Below, piece after piece: positions 7,118 through 14,986 of a DNA stretch of 26,912 nt. Made by a program: the position numbers and the translations under genes. The stretch is from Chloroflexota bacterium (lineage in GTDB: Bacteria; Chloroflexota; Anaerolineae; B4-G1): assembly GCA_024232355.1 (NCBI GenBank), contig JAAEPW010000961.1:1-26912 (forward strand). Reading direction: 5' to 3'. Each line of letters starts with the position of its first letter. Within the stretch, counting starts at the first letter, position 1. The notes below the pieces were generated by a model. The model saw nothing but the letters and a program-made list of their open reading frames with translations. It searched no databases and had not been told where the DNA came from.

Positions 7118-7761
7118 TGTTCCTCACCGATTGAGAGTTCTCGCAAGGGTCTCCAACTGATCCGGTGGATAGACGACGGCCCCAACTTGGCCAGAGCCTC
7201 CCGGTGCTGGCGTGTGCCGTACCCTTTGTGGCGGGCGAGACCATAGCCGGGAAAGTCTTCGTCCAGTGTTACCATGAGCCGGTCTCGTTCTACCTTGGCG
7301 ACAATGCTGGCCGCAGCGACGCTCAAACAATGGATGTCTGCTTTGGGGAGCGCTCGTTGGGGCAGATTAATGTCTGGCAGGCGCAGGTGATCTATCAAGA
7401 GCGCGTCCGCCTGGATGTCGAGCTGCTCTACGGCGCGGGTCATTGCCTGTCGTGTGGCTGAGAGTATGCCCGTTTCGTCCACCTCGCCCGGAGTGGCCCA
7501 GCCTACTCCTACCGCCTCTGCTACTTGGAGGATGACGGGCAGGAGCGCCTCACGTTGTGCCGGGCTTGTCTGCTTGGAGTCGCGCACGCCGGTCAATAAT
7601 TCTGGCAGGTTGGGGTGATCGAGGGGAAGCACTACGGCTGCTGCGCAAACTGGTCCCGCCCACGCGCCTCGCCCGGCTTCGTCCAACCCGGCTATGTAGG
7701 TATGACCGGCAGCGCAAAGTGCGTATTCCTCAGACAGATTTGGAACCAGAGAGGGTTTCAC
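7111..7761 (-). CDS. rnhB: Ribonuclease HII
   Basis: The 216-aa enzyme cuts RNA in RNA-DNA hybrids and at single ribonucleotides in DNA. The first catalytic pair is in GLDEAGRGAWAGPV (Asp27, Glu28). Further family motifs are RDSKQTSPAQRE, LLIDHL with a catalytic Asp, SVAAASIVAKVERDRLM with the last Asp, and YGLARHKGYGT. Length is normal. The start is GTG with GGAG upstream. A housekeeping gene placed between a GT2 gene and a Roadblock gene inside a polysaccharide operon is unusual. Confidence 0.96.
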   Translation of the reverse strand: MKPSLVPNLSEEYALCAAGHTYIAGLDEAGRGAWAGPVCAAAVVLPLDHPNLPELLTGVRDSKQTSPAQREALLPVILQVAEAVGVGWATPGEVDETGILSATRQAMTRAVEQLDIQADALLIDHLRLPDINLPQRALPKADIHCLSVAAASIVAKVERDRLMVTLDEDFPGYGLARHKGYGTRQHREALAKLGPSSIHRISWRPLRELSIGEEQC

Positions 7762-7820
7762 CGTAACAAGGCTCCATCCATTATGGACGTTTGGAAAAGA
7801 GGGTTCGATAAACCAAGGGG

Positions 7821-8609
7821 TTAAATTTCATCATAGAAACCCTGGACTTGATTGCGCTTTACTCGAACGACTTCTTTGGCCATATCGAACGACTCTTTAA
7901 AATATCGCGTCATCTCTCCGGTTTGATCTTTGGTGTCGCTTTCATCACGGTTTTGCCACCTGACCTCTATCTCTTTGATCGAATAGCCAGCTTTTTCAAA
8001 GAGGTACAAGAGTTCGACGTCATAGGCCGAAACCTTCCATCCCGTGGGTTTTTCTTCCCGCTTGAAAAACTGAAGATGAGGAAAGATTTGCAACGCCACA
8101 TCGCGCCGGCAGGACTTGAAACCACACTGCGTATCGCTGATGTCTCGCAAGAGAAATAGACGGCGCAGACCGCGAAAGACAGCACTGCCTACTTGCCTGA
8201 TGACGGCAAAGCCTTCCCGAGCAGTTCCCCGAGAACCGATCACCACGTCAAAGCCTTGTGCATACCACAGAGTGAGTTTGTCCAACTCGCTGATCGGAGT
8301 GGATTGATCCATATCGGTAAAGAGAACGATCTCTCCTCGGGCTTTTTGGATGCCGCCCCAAACCGCCGCGGGTTTGCCTCCGTGGGGAATGTCGTGCAGC
8401 GAAAAGTTGGCGGTCTTGTCGGTAAAGCGCTTAACCAGGCTTCTGCTGTTGTCTGTGGATTCGTCGTTAACGACGATGACTTCCCACACATAGTCTTGCT
8501 CGACAAGGTGCTGGTGTACTTCTTCCAGAACTTTTCTTTCCAGGTTCTTTTCCTCATTGTAGCAAGGAATGATGACAGAGATATAGGGTTTAGATTCTTT
8601 AATTTGCAT
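7821..8609 (-). CDS. GT2-family glycosyltransferase (dolichyl/polyprenyl-phosphate sugar transferase-like)
   Basis: The 262-aa GT-A enzyme has SVIIPCYNEEKNL near its N-terminus, VVNDESTDNS, the metal-binding TDMDQSTP with Asp99-Met-Asp101, and ISDTQCGFKSCRRDVA. The pattern is that of the ALG5/DPM1-like branch, which moves glucose or mannose from a nucleotide sugar to a polyprenyl phosphate. No C-terminal membrane segments are present, so it is a soluble or peripheral type. It is the first gene of the minus-strand operon, behind a near-consensus promoter; a 59-bp gap separates it from rnhB. Exact donor unknown. Confidence 0.9.
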   Translation of the reverse strand: MQIKESKPYISVIIPCYNEEKNLERKVLEEVHQHLVEQDYVWEVIVVNDESTDNSRSLVKRFTDKTANFSLHDIPHGGKPAAVWGGIQKARGEIVLFTDMDQSTPISELDKLTLWYAQGFDVVIGSRGTAREGFAVIRQVGSAVFRGLRRLFLLRDISDTQCGFKSCRRDVALQIFPHLQFFKREEKPTGWKVSAYDVELLYLFEKAGYSIKEIEVRWQNRDESDTKDQTGEMTRYFKESFDMAKEVVRVKRNQVQGFYDEI

Positions 8610-8653
8610 AGTCTATTATTTACGTGTATTGTCGTTATGTCTTTTCGCCCTGT

Positions 8654-8682
8654 ATCATACCCGCTTCAAGGGCTTTCGTCAA
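8654..8682 (-). promoter_or_regulatory. sigma70-type promoter of the polysaccharide operon
   Basis: The minus strand reads TTGACG (8677-8682), a 17-nt spacer and TATGAT (8654-8659). The expected start near 8647 gives a leader of roughly 38 nt before the GT2 ATG. Confidence 0.75.
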
Positions 8683-8780
8683 CCCCGGACAGGATATTTG
8701 TTCAGCACGGCCACTCGACGATTGGGCTACGTTTGCTATTCAGTGATCTAGAGTCTTGGTATTTGTTCGCGGATGGTATT

Positions 8781-8946
8781 ATTTGAGAGTTACTACTCAG
8801 GCTGCTGCAAAATTGGATGTTTTAGGCTCGCAGCCCTTGTCCCGAGGGCGGTTCTGGCGAGAGTGTCACATTTTGAGCAATTATTTGCCGCACAAGCCGT
8901 CCCCGGGACGGGGACTAGGAGCATTGGCTGAGTAGTAACATTTGAG
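8781..8946. mobile_element. MITE-like element with 12-bp inverted ends and 7-bp direct repeats
   Basis: GTTACTACTCAG (8789-8800) is the exact reverse complement of CTGAGTAGTAAC (8928-8939). Outside these ends lies the direct repeat ATTTGAG, at 8781-8787 and 8940-8946, with one extra A on the left. The 151-bp core has no coding capacity and contains GC-rich self-complementary segments (for example around CCGTCCCCGGGACGG at 8898-8912). This is the layout of a non-autonomous transposable element with a target-site duplication. No transposase is linked, and no second copy is in the window, so mobility is an inference. Confidence 0.6.
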
Positions 8947-8952
8947 GTTGAT

Positions 8953-8981
8953 TTGCACTCGTTCTTCTTCTATGCTAGAAT
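8953..8981 (+). promoter_or_regulatory. sigma70-type promoter for the histidine kinase and kinase array
   Basis: TTGCAC (8953-8958), a 17-nt spacer and TAGAAT (8976-8981) form a good promoter directed at the histidine kinase gene. It begins 6 bp after the direct repeat bordering the MITE-like element, so that insertion could have replaced or altered its upstream control sequence. The expected start is about 8988. Confidence 0.65.
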
Positions 8982-9294
8982 GATTTTAGATGTTTTCTCA
9001 AATCCGGGGCCGCAATCAAGGAGATTTGAACTGCTCAGATAGAGAAACACTGACCGCAAGGCCCGCTATCATCAAGACTTTTAAACTTGGTTGGGGGATT
9101 GTTTTTATGCGGGTACTCTTTTGCAGCTTGGCATACGTTTATGCTAGATCGTTCAATATCTCATTTGCGGCATTTGCTTGCTAGTGCCCAAAACCTCTAC
9201 AGCGTTCTTCATTTGGCGAGAAACAGTGAAAACGGGGTTTTGGGCCTTTTCAATAAGCTGTTTCTTGGCAGGTGGCTGGTTATAGGGGTGCACG
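8982..9294 (+). other. Long untranslated leader of the histidine kinase gene
   Basis: About 305 nt separate the predicted start site from the ATG at 9295. I see no good gene here: an open frame at 8990-9184 has no ribosome site and no recognisable content. A short GGGCC/GGCCC pairing (9007-9011 with 9060-9064) is possible. I could not match the stretch to a known riboswitch. The histidine kinase start itself has an AGGGG-type ribosome site. Confidence 0.4.
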
Positions 9295-11328
9295 ATGGAT
9301 AATCACGATGAGACAAAAGTAGGACCAAACCAAAGGATTACTGAATTGGAAGCCGAACGTGAGCAGATGGAAAAAAATCTGCAAGAAAGCGATACCCGGT
9401 TCCGCACGTTACTCGACGCCACTTTTGAAGGCGTTTCATTCACAGAGCAAGGCGTCATTGTTGATGCGAACCAGCAATTTGCAGACATATTGGGTTACAA
9501 AGTGGACGAGCTGCTGGGTCTAGAGGTTAGCAGTCTTATAGTACCAAAAGATCGAACACTCGTTCAAAGTAGAATTCTTGCAGGCAGTGAAGAGTCTTAT
9601 GAACAGCACGTTTTGCACAAGGATGGTTCTGTTATCTCTGTAGAAGTGCGGCCACGGGTAATGTCCATTGAAGGGCGGACGTTGAGAGTGACGGCTATTC
9701 GTGACATCACCGAGCGCAAACAAGCTGACCAGGTACTGTTGGAGAGCGAAAAGCGTTTCCGCTCCATTGCAGAGACTGCTGGCGATGCCATCATAATCTT
9801 TGATAGCAATGAGAATGTCTTTTTCTGGAATGATATGGCGAGAATGACCTTTGGCTATTGGGTCGGCGAAACCCAGGGCCGGTTGATCGAGTCAATAGTG
9901 ACCGGACAATTCTCTACTGTCTTTCGAGAGACTGTGGAACAAGTAGTTTCGACGGGGAAATCAGACTTGATTGGCAAACCGATTGAGGTTATCGGAATTA
10001 GAAGAGATGGTAGTGAATTTCCATTAGAATTGTCACTCGCAACCTGGAAAACCCAGATGGGGATATTTTTTACGGCCATTGCCCGCGACATCACAGAGCG
10101 CAAACAGGCCGAGGAGGCGCTGCGGGAGAGCCATCGCCATTTGGAGGAAACGTTGACCGAATTGCAAGAGACGCAAGAGCGGCTGGTTCAGCAAGAGCGC
10201 CTGGCTGCTGTCGGTCAACTTGCGGCTGGTATCGCTCACGATTTCAACAATATTTTAGCCTCAATCGTGCTGTACACGCAAATGTCGCTGCGTATGCCCG
10301 AGTTGCCTCCTCAAGTCCGTAGACGGCTCAAGGTCATTTCCGAACAGTCTGACCGTGCTGCCGGTCTAGTTCAGCAGATTCTGGACTTTGGCCGACGAGC
10401 CATCATGGAGCGTCTGCCCCTGATTTTGACACCATTCCTAAAAGAGACAGTCCATTTGTTAGAGCGCACCCTGCCAGAGCATGTCCAGATCACGTTGGAT
10501 TGTGGACCAGACGAATATGCGATCAATGCCGATTCAAAACGTATCCAGCAAGCGATTGTGAATCTGGCTCTCAACGCGAGCGATGCGATGCCAACAGGAG
10601 GACAATTAGATATCACTGTATCTCGGGCCACAGCAGCAGACAGGATCAGATGTGTGACATGCGGCCAGGTTATGGAGGGAGAATGGGTGCATGTGACGGT
10701 CGCAGATACCGGCACCGGTATCACACCCGATGTGCTGCCCCATATCTTTGAACCCTTTTTCACTACCCGGGCACCATTAGGCAGCGGGTTAGGATTGGCC
10801 CAGGTGTACGGCATCGTCAAGCAGCACGATGGGCACGTTGATGTAGAGACCGAGGTGGGCCGTGGAACGACATTCAAGCTTTATTGGCCGCTTTTAGCCG
10901 AGTCTCATTCAGAGATCCAAGCCCCAGCTCGACTGGCTGTGGGCACGGGAGAAGATGTAACTCTCTTGGTAGTGGAAGATGATGAAACTGTACGGAAAGC
11001 ACTGGTAGATGTGTTAGAGATGCTGAATTATAAAGTGCTCCAAGCCGCCAATGGAAAAGAGGCATTAGGTATCTTTAAAGAGCGCGGGCAAGAAATCCCC
11101 CTGGTATTAAGTGATTGGGTGATGCCGCTTATGGGTGGAATAGAGTTGGTTCACGAGTTAAAGCAGCATCGCGAGAATATAAAGGTCGTGATGTTGACAG
11201 GTCACCCATTGAGCAAATCGACAATGGCATCTGCACCAGATTGTGTGGTGGAATGGATACGCAAACCCCCGAATCTGGACCAGTTGACAGAAGCGGTCTC
11301 TCGGGCGCTGGCTGTTGAATCAGAATAG
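9295..11328 (+). CDS. Soluble hybrid histidine kinase: PAS-PAS-HisKA-HATPase-REC
   Basis: The 677-aa protein has no membrane segment. A short coiled coil (about 10-30) precedes PAS1 (about 34-143) and PAS2 (about 156-268), each ending in DITERKQ. A coiled coil leads to the HisKA H-box LAAGIAHDFNNILASIV with phospho-acceptor His315. The HATPase domain shows N-box NLALNASDAMPTGG, VADTGTGITPDVLPHIFEPFFTT and GSGLGLAQVYGIV. A C-terminal receiver (about 556-672) has VVEDDE, phospho-acceptor Asp607 in VLSDWVMP, and MLTGHP. A CxxC pair (Cys453, Cys456) lies in the ATPase domain. It should sense a cytoplasmic signal and phosphorylate its own receiver. The first kinase-array gene starts 32 bp downstream, so co-transcription is likely. 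No DNA-binding response regulator is present. Confidence 0.93.
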   Translation: MDNHDETKVGPNQRITELEAEREQMEKNLQESDTRFRTLLDATFEGVSFTEQGVIVDANQQFADILGYKVDELLGLEVSSLIVPKDRTLVQSRILAGSEESYEQHVLHKDGSVISVEVRPRVMSIEGRTLRVTAIRDITERKQADQVLLESEKRFRSIAETAGDAIIIFDSNENVFFWNDMARMTFGYWVGETQGRLIESIVTGQFSTVFRETVEQVVSTGKSDLIGKPIEVIGIRRDGSEFPLELSLATWKTQMGIFFTAIARDITERKQAEEALRESHRHLEETLTELQETQERLVQQERLAAVGQLAAGIAHDFNNILASIVLYTQMSLRMPELPPQVRRRLKVISEQSDRAAGLVQQILDFGRRAIMERLPLILTPFLKETVHLLERTLPEHVQITLDCGPDEYAINADSKRIQQAIVNLALNASDAMPTGGQLDITVSRATAADRIRCVTCGQVMEGEWVHVTVADTGTGITPDVLPHIFEPFFTTRAPLGSGLGLAQVYGIVKQHDGHVDVETEVGRGTTFKLYWPLLAESHSEIQAPARLAVGTGEDVTLLVVEDDETVRKALVDVLEMLNYKVLQAANGKEALGIFKERGQEIPLVLSDWVMPLMGGIELVHELKQHRENIKVVMLTGHPLSKSTMASAPDCVVEWIRKPPNLDQLTEAVSRALAVESE

Positions 11329-11360
11329 TCTGTACAAGGTGAAATACCCTGGAGGTTAGA

Positions 11361-14300
11361 ATGACCGAGACTCAAAAGTTCGAGGTTGGCGATATGATCG
11401 AGAATCGTTATCGTGTGCTCTTGGTTATCGGTACCGGAGGGATGGGGACTTTGTACCGTGTATCTGACGAGGTTTATCAGAATAAAGCCGTTTATCAGAA
11501 TGGGGGTAGGGGTGGTGAGAACGTGGCTCTCAAGACGGTACGATTGAACGTCCCGGCGGCAGAGGCACCTGAAAGGGTGGAACGCTTTCAGCGCGAGTTC
11601 CAATTGTTGACCCAGTTGCATCATCCCAATCTGGTTTCTGTTTATGACTATGGTGTCACGACCGAGGAAGAGTTGTACTTTACGATGGAGTGGATTGAGG
11701 GACAAAACCTGGAATCTCGCCTGCTTCAATTGGATCCTGCGGATACCATCCTGGTGATCGTGCAGATATGCCGCGCATTGGCTTACCTTCACGCTCGCGG
11801 CGTGATTCACGGTGATCTCAAACCTCCCAATGTGTTAATGACTGGCGAGTCAGTTGATCAAGTCAAAATTGTCGATTTTGGGGTGGCGCTGGAAACCAGG
11901 TCGCCCGAGACACGAGCACGATTTTACACGCCCGGCTATTCAACCCCAGAGATCAGATATCAGCGCCCGGTCGATCATCGGGCCGATTTGTACAGTTTGG
12001 GTGCCCTGTGGTATACCTTGCTATTGAAGGAAGCCCCCTTATTTCTGCCGGGTACTGAGCGTCTGATTCCATTCATGTTGCGCGAAGCGCTGCAGGCTCA
12101 AGAACAGATTCCCGTCGAGATCGGTGATGTGATCACCCGACTAATGTCCGCTGATCCAGAGGATCGTTATGCCAGCGCAAATCAAGTGATCCAAGTCATA
12201 AACCAGGTTATGGGGAGTGCGTATGAACTTGAGACACGAGACACGGCCAGCAGTTATGCCTTGCGGACGCATTTTGTGGGTCGAGAGGCGGAAATCCAAA
12301 TACTTGAGACAATGTGGGAGCAAGCTCAGTCTGGCAAGGGAAAATTGGTGCTGGTCAGTGGAGAAAGCGGGGTGGGCAAGACGCGTCTGGTGGAAGAGTT
12401 TGAGATAAACGTGACGTTGGAGGGGGCGCGGGTAGTGCGGGGGCAGTGTCTCGAGAGGGGAGGCAGTGCTTACCATCCCTGGCGAGAGGTGCTGCGAGTG
12501 TTGGTGCGCTACATAGAAGGCGTAGACGAAAAAGTATTGAGGCAGGTCGGGCCGGTGTTGGCCCTGTTGCTGTCCGAGATGTGGGAGCGGGGCTATATGG
12601 CTGGCCGCGCGAGACCGGCCGAGTTGGAACCGCAGGCTGCGCAGCTCCGCTTGAACGATACCATTGTGCAAATATTGCGAGCAGCGGCCAGCTTGCGCCC
12701 CACGGTGATCGTGATCGAGGATGCTCACTGGGCAGACGAGGCCACGTTGGAGCTGTTGCATTTTTTGTCGCGGATACCTTCACAAGAAAAATTGCTCGTG
12801 TGCGTCACTTATTCCAGTGAAGAGATCGATCCAGACCATCCATTGACCTCATTCACGAAAGACCAGGTACAGCGTATCCCGGTGCAAAGGTTATCGCCAG
12901 AATTCACCTCCGATCTGACGTGCTCGATGTTGGGTCTAAAAGAGTTGCCCACAATGTTGGCAGAACAGGTACAGCAGACGACAGGTGGGAATGCCTTTTT
13001 TGTGCAAGAGTTGATTCGCTCGCTGGCGACGGAAGAAAAAGTATTGCGGCGGACGGTAGAGGGTTGGGAAGTAGATCGGGAGGCATTGCGGGAAGCGAGA
13101 TTGCCAGAAAGTATTCGACAGGTAACCTGGCGACGTCTGGAGCACTTGACCGTAGAGGCACGCCAGGTGCTGCAATGGGCGGCAGCGGTGGGATTCATAT
13201 TCTGGGATGGCAGCGTGGCCGAGGTGGGACGGATGACGCGGGCGCAGGTGCGGGCGGCGTTGCGCGAAGGGGTGGAGCAGGGACTGGTGATGGAGCGAGA
13301 TGGCACGGTCTTTGTATGGGAGCGGGAATACCTGTTCAACAGCCCCACGGTACGAGAGGTGAGCTATGAGCGCATTCTCCAGGAAGAGCGACGTGGGATT
13401 CACGCACGGATAGCCGCGTGGCTGATGGCCCGCATCGATGAAGGAGTTAATGAGCACCTGGGTTTGATCGCCGAGCATCTGGAGCAGGCGGGACAAGTAG
13501 CACAAGCGGTGATCTATCTACGGCAGGCCGGGGAACAGGCCGCGGCGCAGTTTGCCAACGTCGAGGCGATCGCCTACTTGAATCGTGCGCTTGATCTGCT
13601 GGCCGAGGACGAACGATCCGAACGGTATGCCCTGTTGTTGAGCCGAGAAGCACTGTATGGTTTGCAGGGTGCGCGTGATGCTCAAGAACAGGACCTGATA
13701 GCTTTGCAGGAGTTAAGCGAACTATTGGATGACGCACAATCTGATGCGGCCGAGTCGCGACGGGCAGAGGTGGCTCTGCGCCAGACTGTCTATGCCGCTG
13801 AAATTGGTGACTATCCGGCAGCCATCGCGGCTGCTCGAAAAGCCGTCGAGTTTGCGCGTCTAGCTGGAGATACGAGCCATGAGGCGGAAGGCTATAGCCG
13901 ATGGGGAACCACCTTATGGCAACAGGGAGAATATCAGGCGGCTCAGCGCCAGATTGAGCAGGCCTTGGCTCTGGCCCAAAAGATAGAAGATCGCCGGGTA
14001 GAAGCGAACAGTTTGCGTGGCCTGGGTATTGTGTTCGATCTCCAGGGCGATCCTGTGACTTCCAGCAAGTGCAGTGAGCAAGCACTCGACATTTACCGCG
14101 AGATCGGTGACCGTAGTAGTCAAGGCTCGGTGCTTAATAATCTGGGCGTTAACACTGTTCGCCAGGGTGACTATGCCAGCACGATCGTGCGCTGGGAGCA
14201 AGCACTTCAAATTGCCCGCGAGACCGGACATCGTTTGCTAGAGGGACTCGTGGTCGGCAATCTCGGCGAAGTCTCTATAACTCTGGGTACCTATGATCAA

Positions 14301-14945
14301 TCCCAGCAGTACCTCGAACAGGCATTGCAAACTACCCGCGAGATCGGTGATCGAGAAGGGCATGGCCGGGTGCTCTCTAGTCTGGGTATGCTCTTTTACG
14401 AGATGGGAGATGATGAGGCCACTATGGATTATATCCAGCAAGGGCTGCTCATCATGCGGGAAATTGGCGACCGTCGGATGGAAGCGAGTACACTGACGAG
14501 ATTGGGGCGCATCCTGACGCGACTGGAGCGACTGGCAGAAGCGGCCGAAACCTATCAGCAATCTTTGGACATACGTCGTGAGTTGGGGCAGCATCACATC
14601 ATCGCAGAATCTTTGTCTGGATTGGCCACTGTCGCATTGCTTCAGGGAAATTTGGATCAAGCTCGTTCTCATATCGACGAGGTGTTAGCTCATTTTGAAG
14701 AGTTGCCCCAGCGAAGCGCGTCGGAACCTCTGGTGACGCACTTGAACTGTTACCACGTGTTGCGCGCCGTTCAAGACCCTCGCGCTCGAACTGTTTTGGA
14801 TACAACGTACCACTTGTTACAAGAGCAAGCTGCCAAGATCACCGATGACGAAATGCGCCGCTCTTTCTTGGAGAATGTGGATGTGCATCGGGAGATTGTG
14901 CGCGAATTTGCAGAGGCGAGCGCCACGCCAAGACGTAACGTGTAA
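11361..14945 (+). CDS. PknK-like Ser/Thr kinase-AAA_16/STAND ATPase-TPR protein, copy A
   Basis: The 1194-aa protein starts with an eukaryotic-like Ser/Thr kinase: Gly-loop IGTGGMG (23-29), Lys58, catalytic IHGDLKPPN (Asp152) and DFG at 172-174, with GYSTPE in place of APE. An AAA_16/STAND-type ATPase follows, beginning HFVGREAE, with Walker A SGESGVGKT (333-341) and Walker B IVIEDAHWAD (Glu453, Asp454). From about 730 the chain is TPR, with six clear 40-residue units of the REIGDR...LNNLG type. It ends in the conserved block AAKITDDEMRRSFLENV near 1156. There is no membrane segment or HTH domain. An 11-residue insertion around YQNKAVYQN lies between beta strands 2 and 3 of the kinase. It has GGAGG before the ATG and sits 32 bp after the histidine kinase. 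It probably senses a ligand or partner through TPR and signals by phosphorylation; substrates unknown. Confidence 0.9.
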   Translation: MTETQKFEVGDMIENRYRVLLVIGTGGMGTLYRVSDEVYQNKAVYQNGGRGGENVALKTVRLNVPAAEAPERVERFQREFQLLTQLHHPNLVSVYDYGVTTEEELYFTMEWIEGQNLESRLLQLDPADTILVIVQICRALAYLHARGVIHGDLKPPNVLMTGESVDQVKIVDFGVALETRSPETRARFYTPGYSTPEIRYQRPVDHRADLYSLGALWYTLLLKEAPLFLPGTERLIPFMLREALQAQEQIPVEIGDVITRLMSADPEDRYASANQVIQVINQVMGSAYELETRDTASSYALRTHFVGREAEIQILETMWEQAQSGKGKLVLVSGESGVGKTRLVEEFEINVTLEGARVVRGQCLERGGSAYHPWREVLRVLVRYIEGVDEKVLRQVGPVLALLLSEMWERGYMAGRARPAELEPQAAQLRLNDTIVQILRAAASLRPTVIVIEDAHWADEATLELLHFLSRIPSQEKLLVCVTYSSEEIDPDHPLTSFTKDQVQRIPVQRLSPEFTSDLTCSMLGLKELPTMLAEQVQQTTGGNAFFVQELIRSLATEEKVLRRTVEGWEVDREALREARLPESIRQVTWRRLEHLTVEARQVLQWAAAVGFIFWDGSVAEVGRMTRAQVRAALREGVEQGLVMERDGTVFVWEREYLFNSPTVREVSYERILQEERRGIHARIAAWLMARIDEGVNEHLGLIAEHLEQAGQVAQAVIYLRQAGEQAAAQFANVEAIAYLNRALDLLAEDERSERYALLLSREALYGLQGARDAQEQDLIALQELSELLDDAQSDAAESRRAEVALRQTVYAAEIGDYPAAIAAARKAVEFARLAGDTSHEAEGYSRWGTTLWQQGEYQAAQRQIEQALALAQKIEDRRVEANSLRGLGIVFDLQGDPVTSSKCSEQALDIYREIGDRSSQGSVLNNLGVNTVRQGDYASTIVRWEQALQIARETGHRLLEGLVVGNLGEVSITLGTYDQSQQYLEQALQTTREIGDREGHGRVLSSLGMLFYEMGDDEATMDYIQQGLLIMREIGDRRMEASTLTRLGRILTRLERLAEAAETYQQSLDIRRELGQHHIIAESLSGLATVALLQGNLDQARSHIDEVLAHFEELPQRSASEPLVTHLNCYHVLRAVQDPRARTVLDTTYHLLQEQAAKITDDEMRRSFLENVDVHREIVREFAEASATPRRNV

Positions 14946-14986
14946 ACACGATATACGCAGTCTGGGTTGACAGATAGGAGGGGCAG

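Noticed and set aside
8193..8786. Plus-strand open frame opposite the GT2 gene
   Set aside because: It is antisense to a well-supported glycosyltransferase and runs through that gene's promoter.
8990..9184. 64-codon open frame in the histidine kinase leader
   Set aside because: It begins almost at the predicted transcript start, leaving no room for a ribosome site, and has no recognisable domain.
12141..13505. Antisense open frames inside copy A of the array
   Set aside because: They are shadows of a GC-biased coding sequence; similar antisense frames recur in each copy and have no ribosome sites.
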